NCBI GenBank assembly: GCA_944382965.1
Contig: CALWOA010000001.1
Location: 159,943-223,942, forward strand
Length of the DNA: 64,000 nt
DNA from: an uncultured Oscillospiraceae bacterium
GTDB lineage: Bacteria; Bacillota; Clostridia; Oscillospirales; Oscillospiraceae
Reading direction: 5' to 3'
Position numbers and translations under genes: made by a program
The notes under the pieces: model-generated
The model's database searches: none
The model's input: the letters and a program-made list of their open reading frames with translations, nothing else
Told to the model about the DNA's origin: nothing
Shown here: positions 9,389 through 16,228 of the stretch, one piece after another
Numbering within the stretch: the stretch's first letter is position 1
How the letters are laid out: each line of letters opens with the position of its first letter

Positions 9389-10089
9389 TACCATTCAATC
9401 TCCGCAATGTTCTGTGGGTGTTCATTTCGTGTAACTGAGGAAACTGTGCCGTTTTTTACCCGGATCACCCGGTCGGCCATGGCGGTTAAGGCGCTGTTGT
9501 GGGTAATGATGATAACAGTCATACCGGTTTTGCGTCCAGTGTCCTGCAATAGCTGCAAGATAGCCTTGCCGGTCTGATAATCCAGAGCACCGGTAGGCTC
9601 GTCACATAGCAACAGCTTGGGATTTTTTGCCAGTGCCCGGGCAATGGCAACACGTTGCTGTTCACCGCCGGAAAGCTGACTGGGGAAATTCTTCATCCGT
9701 TCCTCCAGACCCACTTCTTTCAGCACTTCGGCGGCATCCAACGGATCTTTGCAGATCTGGTTGGCCAGTTCTACGTTCTCCAAAGCGGTCAGATTGCCGA
9801 TCAGGTTGTAGAACTGAAAGACAAATCCGACATCATAGCGGCGATACTGGGTCAGCTGTTTTTTGTTCAAAGCGGATACTTCTTGTCCATCCAGCGTGAC
9901 TTTTCCGGTGGTCAGGGTGTCCATGCCGCCGAGAATGTTCAGCAAAGTGGTTTTACCGGCACCGGAGGGGCCGACGATGACCACCAGTTCTCCTTTTTCC
10001 ACTTCAAAGGAAACATCGTGCAAGGCTTCAATTTCCACCTCGCCCATATGATAGGTTTTTCCTACATTCTGAAATTCTACAAACGCCAT
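9388..10089 (-). CDS. ABC transporter ATP-binding protein (MacB/LolD type)
   Basis: A 233-residue cytoplasmic ATPase. The start at 10089 is preferred over in-frame upstream codons because conserved sequence begins at [16 protein letters not shown]. Walker [10 protein letters not shown] is near residue 38, the Q-loop [12 protein letters not shown] near 90, the signature [15 protein letters not shown] near 142, Walker [13 protein letters not shown] near 162 and the H-loop ITHNS near 197. It powers the coupled FtsX-like permease. The pair forms a two-gene operon behind the promoter at 10123-10151. Confidence 0.93.
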   Translation of the reverse strand: MAFVEFQNVGKTYHMGEVEIEALHDVSFEVEKGELVVIVGPSGAGKTTLLNILGGMDTLTTGKVTLDGQEVSALNKKQLTQYRRYDVGFVFQFYNLIGNLTALENVELANQICKDPLDAAEVLKEVGLEERMKNFPSQLSGGEQQRVAIARALAKNPKLLLCDEPTGALDYQTGKAILQLLQDTGRKTGMTVIIITHNSALTAMADRVIRVKNGTVSSVTRNEHPQNIAEIEW

Positions 10090-10122
10090 AGTATGCACCT
10101 CGCGTATATAATTTCTAATATC

Positions 10123-10151
10123 ATTATACCACGGCGAATGTTGATTGTCGA
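10123..10151 (-). promoter_or_regulatory. Promoter of the ABC exporter operon
   Basis: On the minus strand, TCGACA and TATAAT with a 17-base spacer, 33 bases before the ATPase start. Confidence 0.65.
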
Positions 10152-10210
10152 AACTTTCTGTAAACTTCTGTCCATCCTGTGCCTTAAAAATCAGATAAGA
10201 TTTGCGCAGG

Positions 10211-10240
10211 AAAAAACGGGGAGGGTAATCCCTCCCCGTT
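10211..10240 (-). terminator. Terminator downstream of the C-terminal half-gene
   Basis: An 11-bp perfect GC-rich stem (10215-10225 with 10230-10240) is followed on the minus strand by six T. It lies just after the stop of the C-terminal half of the interrupted gene, where a full-length transcript would end. Confidence 0.9.
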
Positions 10241-10247
10241 GCGCTTG

Positions 10248-10631
10248 TCAGCAGGTTTGATAGCAATTATCCCCGTCGCGCTTGTCGTCGCAGCATCTGG
10301 GTGCGAACTGGGTGGCGGGGAAGGGAATCCGACTGAACATTTCGCAGGGATCTTCTCCGCTGCCGGGTGCCTCGCAGCATTCCTTGCAGGGAATGGCGTA
10401 GTCCAGAACCGGAACAATCAGTTGAGCTTCCCGCTCCAGCCGGACGATGGAGAATTGTCCCAGGGTAACAAAGAGCCGACGGCGGTCACCGGAGAGTACC
10501 AGCTCTTCGTCGAACTGTCCCCGAATTGCGGCGGGAACCTGGCAGGGGCAGTCGTTGCAGGTGCATTCGCAGATATCTTTGACTTTGGAGCTGAGTACCA
10601 TGGGGTCCAGTACCTCTACTGCCGCCACCAA
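10248..10631 (-). CDS. C-terminal half of an interrupted cysteine-rich conserved protein
   Basis: An open frame of 127 codons that reads directly out of the recombinase stop codon. It has no ribosome-binding site and only a TTG as first possible start, so it is probably not translated by itself. It is cysteine-rich (CECTCNDCPC, CKECC, RCCDD and a C-terminal NCYQTC). Its first residues (AAVEVLDPMVL) continue where the protein at 16204-16680 breaks off (TAVVEV). Joining the two at the shared 9-bp repeat gives an in-frame product of 274 residues. I recall full-length clostridial homologues of unknown function that carry both parts; this is memory, not a search. Function unknown; a spore-surface role is only a guess from the cysteine content and the skin-like arrangement. 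Confidence 0.75.
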   Translation of the reverse strand: MVAAVEVLDPMVLSSKVKDICECTCNDCPCQVPAAIRGQFDEELVLSGDRRRLFVTLGQFSIVRLEREAQLIVPVLDYAIPCKECCEAPGSGEDPCEMFSRIPFPATQFAPRCCDDKRDGDNCYQTC

Positions 10632-10640
10632 TTAGGCAGG
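10612..10640 (-). repeat. Attachment site at the recombinase end (core repeat plus element arm)
   Basis: On the minus strand, the element arm CCTGCCTAATTGGTGGCGGC is followed by the core AGTAGAGGT and then by the C-terminal half-gene. The recombinase stop codon TAA is inside the arm. The matching junction is at 16200-16228. Confidence 0.7.
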
Positions 10641-12119
10641 CGGAAGCTTTTTCAAAACAATTTTTACCTCCGCGTCTTTACTGACCGATATGTGATCCAG
10701 AATTTCCCGAAGATCTCGATTGGTAAACGACTGAAGATGTAAAAAGCGCTGAATTTCCTCCCGCAATCCCTGGGATGTGTCCAGCCTTTCCTGGAATTTC
10801 AGAGAAGGGGAGGGAAGCTGCTCGCTTTTTTGAGAGATTCGGCTTAGTTCCTGCTGTATGGGCAGCAGCTTTGCATTGAGTGCCTCCAGGGAGATCAGAC
10901 CGTTGACATATAGTTCCTGGTAGCGCTCCATTTTTGCCAGAAGTTTTTCCTGTTTCACTTGTTGGCGGATGTGGTGGTTTTCTGCTGGGACTGTCCGGGA
11001 AGAAAGCTGAGTTGGCACACGGGAAGCAAACTGCTCCGGATCGCCGATCTGAGAGAGAATGAAGCGGCTTAGCGTTTCCATTAGTTCCGCTTCGTCCAGG
11101 CTGACCCGGTTTTCGCATCTTTGGATGCCGTGCTGATCGTTGGTAACGCAGTGCCAATACACCCGGGTGTTGACATAGGTGTATGTTTTCCGGCAGAAGG
11201 AGCGGCCGCAGTGGGCGCATTGAATCAAGGTGGAAAACAGGTGTTTGCCGCTGTAACGTTCTGTCTTACCGGGCAATGGATCTGATTTCCTTCGCTCCTG
11301 TCGGAGCTGCTGGGCCTTCTGAAAGGTATCCGCTGTGACAATGGCCCATTCGGGCCGATTGTGGCAGAAATGATCTTCTTCCGGCAGTGTAATCTGTTTC
11401 CCGGTGAGAAAGTCCTGGACTTCATACTTGTGGTTGACCAAGGTGCCGCAATAGATGGGATTCAGGAGAACCCGGCGAACACCACGGGCATTCCAATTCC
11501 CGCCGAATTTTGTTTTGTCCCCGTTTTGGTTCAGAATCTGGCTGATGCATCGGCACCCCAGCCCTTGCCGGGTGTATAGAGAAAAGATCCTGCGTACCAC
11601 ATCCGCTTCGATGGGGTTGATTTCCAGTGTGAAATTGTCAATTCGATCATAGCCGAATAGCTCCCGGGGGACACGGCCTTTTTCTGCGTTGATTCGCTTG
11701 CCCCATTTGACACGCTTGGAAAGATTATTGCTCTCCTCCTGGGCCATGGCGCTGAACAGGGTCAGTACAAACTCGCTGTCTCCCATGGAATCCATATTCG
11801 CCGTTAAAAACAGGGTGCGAATCCCCAGGGCCTTCAGGGTCCGGATACTTTGCAGAGCATCCACAGTATTTCTGGCAAAGCGGCTGATGTCCTTCACCAC
11901 CACCATCTGAAAAGCGCCGGTTTCGGCGTCCCGCATCAGCTGCTGGAAGGCTTCCCGCCGTTTGACGGAAGTTCCGCTGATCCCTTCGTCAGCGTACAGC
12001 CGGTATAGTTCATGCCCATTTCGCTGGGCATAGGTCAGAAAGAATTCCTTTTGGTGGTTCAGACTATCGAGCTGTTCTTCTTTTTCCGTGGAAACCCGGC
12101 AGTAGGCGGCAATCTTCAT
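10632..12119 (-). CDS. Large serine recombinase of the intervening element
   Basis: A 495-residue site-specific recombinase predicted to excise or integrate the surrounding element. The resolvase domain starts at residue 3 with catalytic Ser10 in YCRVST. The DEGISGTSV, DISRFARNT and LTLFSAMAQEES blocks follow, then the recombinase domain (about 165-290), a zinc ribbon (CAHCGRSFC...C...C, about 298-340) and a coiled-coil C-terminus (about 375-470). Size and order match SpoIVCA/TnpX/phage large serine integrases. The start overlaps the stop of a 51-codon ORF (ATGA). Its end falls in the element's attachment arm, the usual place for an integrase next to its attP. Confidence 0.95.
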   Translation of the reverse strand: MKIAAYCRVSTEKEEQLDSLNHQKEFFLTYAQRNGHELYRLYADEGISGTSVKRREAFQQLMRDAETGAFQMVVVKDISRFARNTVDALQSIRTLKALGIRTLFLTANMDSMGDSEFVLTLFSAMAQEESNNLSKRVKWGKRINAEKGRVPRELFGYDRIDNFTLEINPIEADVVRRIFSLYTRQGLGCRCISQILNQNGDKTKFGGNWNARGVRRVLLNPIYCGTLVNHKYEVQDFLTGKQITLPEEDHFCHNRPEWAIVTADTFQKAQQLRQERRKSDPLPGKTERYSGKHLFSTLIQCAHCGRSFCRKTYTYVNTRVYWHCVTNDQHGIQRCENRVSLDEAELMETLSRFILSQIGDPEQFASRVPTQLSSRTVPAENHHIRQQVKQEKLLAKMERYQELYVNGLISLEALNAKLLPIQQELSRISQKSEQLPSPSLKFQERLDTSQGLREEIQRFLHLQSFTNRDLREILDHISVSKDAEVKIVLKKLPPA

Positions 12120-12271
12120 GGCTGGGCACTTCCTTCTGCGATGCCGGGTTCTAAGCTGTCCGGCATTTCGGTAATCTTTTCCAGCAGTAATTTTAGCAAA
12201 GCTTCTGTGAGGGCATCCGCTGTGTTGGGATTGACGATGGTATAAACTGGCTGAACAGACTTTTTTGCCAT
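12116..12271 (-). CDS. 51-residue protein coupled to the recombinase (candidate directionality factor)
   Basis: A short ORF starting MAKKSVQPVYTIVNPNTADA, with a good GGGAGGGATCATCT site and a stop overlapping the recombinase ATG (ATGA). A basic N-terminus is followed by a predicted helix (ALTEALLKLLLEKI) and an acidic tail. I recognise no family. Position and size recall small accessory proteins encoded beside serine recombinases; SprB, the excision factor of SprA, is similarly small. It could instead be a leader needed only for translational coupling. Its ribosome-binding site is part of an inverted repeat (12279-12330). Confidence 0.65.
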   Translation of the reverse strand: MAKKSVQPVYTIVNPNTADALTEALLKLLLEKITEMPDSLEPGIAEGSAQP

Positions 12272-12278
12272 AGATGAT

Positions 12279-12330
12279 CCCTCCCTGGCATAGTCTATTG
12301 ACGCAATCCCAGTGGCATTACCAGGGAGGG
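12279..12330 (-). promoter_or_regulatory. Inverted repeat that can sequester the ribosome-binding site
   Basis: CCAGGGAGGG at 12321-12330 and CCCTCCCTGG at 12279-12288 form perfect 10-bp arms 32 bases apart. In the minus-strand transcript the second arm is the Shine-Dalgarno of the 51-codon ORF, so pairing would block translation of it and, through coupling, of the recombinase. It could also be a DNA operator. Confidence 0.5.
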
Positions 12331-12486
12331 AGAAGAACTAAATGTGAACATTTTGTAAATTATTGTAAACAAGTGAAACATTCTGGTAGAAAAAATCGTC
12401 TATATAGTAAAGAAGATTTTGTACCGACACCCCTAGAAAAAGAAAAAAGGAGGACTTGGTCCTCTTCGGAAAGCTGTTGGATCGAT

Positions 12487-12909
12487 ATGAGTATGTTGGA
12501 TCGTGTAAAAAACATATGCGGAGCGGAAACGGCACTGGGCATCCGGTTTTGTTCCCCGGAAGCTGCCCGCTCTTACTTACCCCAGGGCAGCAGAATTTTC
12601 GGCGCGGCAGGGGAGAGCCTGTTCTTCTTTGCGGAAGGATATCAGGAGACGGTTTTCGCATTGGACAAGTACACCGGAGATATCCATCCCCTGGCCTACG
12701 ATTTTTCGGAATTTCTTCGCCTGATTTTGGCCTGCGGGTCAGCGGAATCCGTTGCCGGTACCGACCGGAAAGATTCCGCAGAATTGGAAACTCCCCAGCC
12801 GGGGCTGCGGGAGCTTCAGGAGGTTCTGAACCTGACCCCCATCCGAAATCCGGGAGAATATGTGCGTACCATTGGACAAGTGATTGACTGCAGCAGAATC
12901 CGGCAGTAA
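12487..12909 (+). CDS. Small protein, possibly SMI1/KNR4-like
   Basis: A 140-residue soluble protein starting MSMLDRVKNICGAETALG; an in-frame ATG 6 bases further is an alternative. The GESLFFFAEGYQETVFALDKYTGDIHPLAYDFSEFLRLIL stretch (shown in part: DIHPLAYDFSEFLRLIL) resembles the end of SMI1/KNR4 (SUKH) folds, found in immunity proteins and cell-wall regulators. The similarity is weak and judged by eye. The initiation region is unclear: the strongest purine-rich site (12448-12454) lies about 33 bases upstream and faces another frame. It lies inside the intervening element, upstream of and on the same strand as the next gene. Confidence 0.55.
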   Translation: MSMLDRVKNICGAETALGIRFCSPEAARSYLPQGSRIFGAAGESLFFFAEGYQETVFALDKYTGDIHPLAYDFSEFLRLILACGSAESVAGTDRKDSAELETPQPGLRELQEVLNLTPIRNPGEYVRTIGQVIDCSRIRQ

Positions 12910-12965
12910 TTTGTTTATCAAATCCAAACGGCGATGCAGCTGTGTGTTAAAGAGAGGTGTACCAT

Positions 12966-13394
12966 ATGAGCAGCTACATACTGATTGACACAACGGTAGA
13001 AGACAACACTTGGTGGAAAGATCTGATTCAGGCCTGTGCAGTTCTGGGGGATGTGTTCGAAATCCATTGCTGGTCTGACGAAAGTGATGCGGCAAAGCTT
13101 GCCCTGCGGTACGGGCGGAAGGTCGCCTCCACCTGGCGGGACGGAACGGTAATTCTGGGAACCATCACCAAAGAGTTCCTTTCCTATCTGACCCGGATGC
13201 CCAAACCCTCGGATACGGAAATCTATAACAAGATGACGCCGTTTTTCACCATCCGTCTGGGAGGCAGGCTCTACAGTGAGCATTACGGGACGGAAGTCAT
13301 CATTTCCAAGGTGCCGGAAAAGCAGGAACCCTGTGTTGACCGGATCTTAAGCAGGGTGGAGCGCTGCGGAACCGTCCATCGCAATGTCCAATAA
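12966..13394 (+). CDS. Conserved hypothetical protein
   Basis: A 142-residue soluble protein (MSSYILIDTTVEDNTWWKDL) with no family I can name and no signal peptide or membrane segment. The ATG at 12966 follows AGAGAGG by 8 bases. It is probably cotranscribed with the gene at 12487-12909 (56-base gap) and ends at a strong terminator. The two-gene set is the only plus-strand unit inside the intervening element. Confidence 0.6.
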   Translation: MSSYILIDTTVEDNTWWKDLIQACAVLGDVFEIHCWSDESDAAKLALRYGRKVASTWRDGTVILGTITKEFLSYLTRMPKPSDTEIYNKMTPFFTIRLGGRLYSEHYGTEVIISKVPEKQEPCVDRILSRVERCGTVHRNVQ

Positions 13395-13402
13395 CTGCCC
13401 AA

Positions 13403-13441
13403 ACGGCACACCGGAAAATGCTCCCGGTGTGCCGTGTTTTT
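13403..13441 (+). terminator. Terminator of the small plus-strand gene pair
   Basis: A 12-bp perfect stem (13403-13414 with 13424-13435) is followed by GTTTTTG. Confidence 0.85.
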
Positions 13442-13480
13442 GATATCCAACAATTTCAGATTTACCCGTTGATTCTCACA

Positions 13481-13512
13481 AGGAAATCCGGCACGCAAAA
13501 ACTGCGTGCCGG
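13481..13512 (-). terminator. Probable terminator of the sigma/anti-sigma/lipoprotein operon
   Basis: A 10-bp stem (13488-13497 with 13503-13512) lies just after the lipoprotein stop on the minus strand, but the T run is weak. Confidence 0.45.
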
Positions 13513-13527
13513 GCGTTTCTATGGGGT

Positions 13528-14520
13528 TTAGCGGAAGCATTCCAGTGTGCCGGTTTCCATGAGATAGGCAAAGAACAGATCATCGACGAAACCGTTTCGC
13601 TCTGTCCGGCAGGTAAATACCCAAGCCGGACGCAGATGGCAAATGTTGTCAATGTCAAATTCCGCAAAGTACTGAATGTCGACGCTGATGACCTCCATTG
13701 TTTTGTCATCGCCGTACATGCGGAAAAGAAAATCGGTCTTGAGCTTCTCCGCTGCTTCTTCCAGGGTGCAACTGGGGACGATGGGCTCCCGGCTGAGTTC
13801 CTTCAACAGGAAAGTCCCTTGGAAAGAAAACATCCCTTCTTCGGAAATATGAGCGGAAATACTGCGAAAGGGAACGTAACCAGTCACCGGCAATCCCTCA
13901 AAATAGGGTTGCAACTTTGCATAGTAAGCGCCTTTTCCGTCCTCAGTGACATTCGCTGTGACATTCCAGGGCGCAAGGGAAAAACAAGAATACCTTGCAA
14001 TTTCCTCTCCGGCAGCAGCCGCCGCCTCAGCGGCGGTAGTGGTGAGATCGCCGGGAATCTGATCGGTGATATATCCCTGCTCGAATGCGTGCCCTTCATC
14101 CAAATCCTTCCCATTCAAATCCCGGGTGACATCCAAATAGCGCCCGTCTCCTGTGATGTCCTGGGAGAAAGACAGGAAAAGCCGGTCTCCTTCTTGCTTC
14201 CACCAGTGCATTCTTCCGTCTTCCTGTACTCCCTTTTCTGCATCCGGGCAGGCGGAATAAATATAATCCTGCACAAATCGCTCCAGGGCTTCCTCATCCA
14301 GTGCCAGCTGGATGTGATACAGCGTTTCTGGTTCCGGCAGCTCCAGGGAGCCCTTCAGAATCAGGGTACGGCCTTCTTCCGTCACGGTTTGGGACAGTTC
14401 GGTTACGCTGCCGGCTTCCCAGAGGGCAGTCTGGGTGGGCTGGGTTTCTGCCTGGGGAGCGGCGCAGCCGGTCAGACAGAAAATGGCCAGCAGCAGAGCA
14501 AACCAATTTGTTTTTTTCAT
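13528..14520 (-). CDS. Exported lipoprotein of unknown function
   Basis: A 330-residue protein with a lipoprotein signal peptide (MKKTNWFALLLAIFCLTGCAA, shown as the LTGC lipobox with Cys near residue 19). Three in-frame ATGs lie at 14529, 14526 and 14520; the last has the best spacing from GGAGG. The mature part has no transmembrane segment and contains a repeated pattern of beta-strands; I cannot name the family. It is the third gene of a cluster with the ECF sigma factor and its probable anti-sigma factor (18-base gap), which suggests a surface protein under that sigma factor or a part of its signal sensing. Confidence 0.7.
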   Translation of the reverse strand: MKKTNWFALLLAIFCLTGCAAPQAETQPTQTALWEAGSVTELSQTVTEEGRTLILKGSLELPEPETLYHIQLALDEEALERFVQDYIYSACPDAEKGVQEDGRMHWWKQEGDRLFLSFSQDITGDGRYLDVTRDLNGKDLDEGHAFEQGYITDQIPGDLTTTAAEAAAAAGEEIARYSCFSLAPWNVTANVTEDGKGAYYAKLQPYFEGLPVTGYVPFRSISAHISEEGMFSFQGTFLLKELSREPIVPSCTLEEAAEKLKTDFLFRMYGDDKTMEVISVDIQYFAEFDIDNICHLRPAWVFTCRTERNGFVDDLFFAYLMETGTLECFR

Positions 14521-14538
14521 AATCATCATGCCTCCTTT

Positions 14539-15492
14539 TTACTTTGAAGAAGCATTCTGGACATTATCCAGCGTAAAGGACACAATCTGCTCCTGATCGG
14601 GGGCATAGGCTCTGTAGGCGTGTCCTTCCAGTTCCAGATACCAGTATTCAAATCCGGATCTTACCTTCAGTTCTACAGTAACAGAGGATTGGTTCTGTGC
14701 TGCTGCCGGTAGAGGATTCAGATAAAGGCAAGTTCCTGCTTCTGTCTGAATATCGGTCATTCCGATTGCGCCGGGATTGTCAGCCATGGCGGTGATGGTA
14801 TCTACCCCGTTAACCAGTACATGATCCCCCAGGTGAAGTTCTTGGGTGACCACGCAGACGTAGCCATTTTGCACAAGCAGCTGCCACATTTTCTCATAAG
14901 CTTCCGGGGACAGCATCTGCCGGAGTTCTCCTTCCATGGCCAGAGTATCCCGTTTCATGGAATGCTCTTGAACGTATTCCGGCAGGGGGCCGTACTGGGC
15001 TTCGTAGGTCTTTCGATCAATGCTGCCGGAAGACATCGAATTCGTACCTTTGAGCTGCCGCAGAAGAGCCTCGTCCACCTGATATCCCACCACCGGCTCC
15101 GGCAGTACTTCTTCCAGATTGTACCCCAGCAGAATGGTTTCTCCGTCATAGTAGCTCTGAGAGAGGACAAACTTGGATGCGTCCATCTTGGGCAGTTCCA
15201 CCACTTCCGGAATCTGGGTTTGACTTGCCTGCTCTGCCTGAGCGTATATGGTCTCCTGGGGGAACTGCTCCTTCAGCAGTTCAAAAATGGAAGGAACCCA
15301 TCCGGCAGCCACGGCGGTTACCGCCAGCAGGCTTACGCAAATTGCAGCCGCCAGGGCAACCACAATCGCCCTGCGCAGAGAACGGGTGTGTCCCGTGTCT
15401 TTCTGGCTCGTCTGCCGGGCCTGGCTGTCCACCAAATCCAGGAAACGATCGTCCACATATTCCATGGCGTCAAACAGCTTTTTGCTTCTCAT
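14539..15492 (-). CDS. Membrane-spanning anti-sigma factor (DUF4179-like)
   Basis: A 317-residue protein starting MRSKKLFDAMEYVDDRFLDLV; the start overlaps the sigma-factor stop (ATGA), so translation is coupled. A cytoplasmic N-terminus of about 42 residues, one membrane helix (about 43-66) and a long extracellular domain make the topology of anti-sigma factors that hold an ECF sigma factor at the membrane. No zinc-binding HxxxCxxC motif is seen, as in DUF4179-type proteins. A signal outside would release the sigma factor. Confidence 0.75.
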   Translation of the reverse strand: MRSKKLFDAMEYVDDRFLDLVDSQARQTSQKDTGHTRSLRRAIVVALAAAICVSLLAVTAVAAGWVPSIFELLKEQFPQETIYAQAEQASQTQIPEVVELPKMDASKFVLSQSYYDGETILLGYNLEEVLPEPVVGYQVDEALLRQLKGTNSMSSGSIDRKTYEAQYGPLPEYVQEHSMKRDTLAMEGELRQMLSPEAYEKMWQLLVQNGYVCVVTQELHLGDHVLVNGVDTITAMADNPGAIGMTDIQTEAGTCLYLNPLPAAAQNQSSVTVELKVRSGFEYWYLELEGHAYRAYAPDQEQIVSFTLDNVQNASSK

Positions 15493-16049
15493 AGTACCAC
15501 TCCTTCCTGCTGCAAATGGCTGCGCAGCTGCTGCCGCAGGCGGCTTAACCGGTATTTGACTTTGCGCTGGGGCAGATGATATCGCTGGCTGATGTCCGGA
15601 ACGGACATGGCGTAATAATACCGGCTCAGAAAAATGGCGCAGTCCTCCGCCGTCACACTCCCGAGAAACCGATTCAGGCTGACGCCGATTTGTTTTGCCT
15701 CCCACAGTTTCTCTGTATTGTTCCTTCTGTCCGGCAGACATTCATCCAATTCGGAAAACAGAACCGTCATATGGGGATTGCGCCGCTTTGCGGTATTGTA
15801 ATCCATCCGGTCATAGGATAGATTTCGGGTAATCCGGGACAGGAAATGCTTCAGCACATTCGGCTTGGTAGGCGGAATGGCGTTCCACGCTGCCCAGTAT
15901 GTATCGCCTACTACTTCTTCGGTATCTTCCTGGCAGTGCAGGATGTTAAATGCCACTTGGCTCAGGTAATGACCGTATTTCTTCTGTGTCTGCGCAATGG
16001 CGTCTTCACTGCGCTGAAAATACAGACGGACAATTTCGGTATCTTCCAC
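15489..16049 (-). CDS. ECF-type sigma-70 family RNA polymerase sigma factor
   Basis: A 186-residue sigma factor. GTG at 16049 is chosen because a GGAGG site lies 7 bases before it. Region 2 runs from about residue 8 to 75 (EDTEEVVGDTYWAAWNAI, FLSRITRNLSYDRMDY) and region 4 from about 120 to 180, with the DNA-reading helix in VPDISQRYHLPQRKVKYRLSRLRQQL. It should direct RNA polymerase to a small regulon. Its gene leads the operon with the anti-sigma and lipoprotein genes. The operon sits inside the intervening element, so it could be lost from a cell in which the element has been excised. Confidence 0.88.
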   Translation of the reverse strand: MEDTEIVRLYFQRSEDAIAQTQKKYGHYLSQVAFNILHCQEDTEEVVGDTYWAAWNAIPPTKPNVLKHFLSRITRNLSYDRMDYNTAKRRNPHMTVLFSELDECLPDRRNNTEKLWEAKQIGVSLNRFLGSVTAEDCAIFLSRYYYAMSVPDISQRYHLPQRKVKYRLSRLRQQLRSHLQQEGVVL

Positions 16050-16088
16050 TGTGACACCTCCTTTTGTTTTATAAGGCCTTACACCTAT

Positions 16089-16117
16089 ATAGTAGGAGAT
16101 TCCCGGGAAAAGGACAA
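16089..16117 (-). promoter_or_regulatory. Promoter of the ECF sigma operon
   Basis: On the minus strand, TTGTCC and TACTAT with a 17-base spacer, about 40 bases before the GTG. An autoregulated ECF-type promoter was not recognised. Confidence 0.5.
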
Positions 16118-16150
16118 GCTTCTGTAAAAAGCACACGCAATTTTTATCAC

Positions 16151-16181
16151 AAAAAAACGGAGCCACATCAAAATGGCTCCG
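16151..16181 (-). terminator. Terminator after the N-terminal half-gene, inside the element
   Basis: An 8-bp GC-rich stem (16158-16165 with 16174-16181) is followed on the minus strand by seven T. While the element is present it would stop transcription from the N-terminal half before the sigma operon. Confidence 0.8.
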
Positions 16182-16199
16182 GATAAGGGATCTATATAC

Positions 16200-16228
16200 C
16201 TGCCTATTTGTGGGCAATGACCTCTACT
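16200..16228 (-). repeat. Attachment site at the N-terminal-half end (core repeat plus element arm)
   Basis: On the minus strand, the N-terminal half-gene runs into the core AGTAGAGGT (16220-16228), then the element arm CATTGCCCACAAATAGGCAG. Its reverse complement matches the other element arm at 13 of the first 16 positions, starting with CCTGCCTA. Confidence 0.7.

Larger units (their letters stand above)
10612..16228. mobile_element. Skin-like intervening element (5,608 bp) carrying a large serine recombinase
   Basis: The DNA between two copies of ACCTCTACT (10612-10620 and 16220-16228, plus-strand sense) separates two halves of one gene that share strand and reading phase. It contains a large serine recombinase whose stop codon lies within the end sequence, a 51-residue ORF translationally coupled to it, an ECF sigma/anti-sigma/lipoprotein cluster and two small divergent genes. 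Inside each end sits a copy of CCTGCCTA in inverted orientation, about 20 bp from the repeat, as expected for the arms of a serine-integrase attP. Excision would leave one repeat and restore a 274-codon gene. Known parallels are the B. subtilis sigK skin (SpoIVCA) and spsM/SP-beta (SprA) rearrangements. Confidence 0.8.

Noticed and set aside
12456-12887. 143-codon alternative frame starting TTG right after AGGAGGA
   Set aside because: Although the ribosome-binding site fits, the residues look like a frame-shifted copy (Pro/Gly/Arg-rich) while the +1 frame gives a normal-looking protein.
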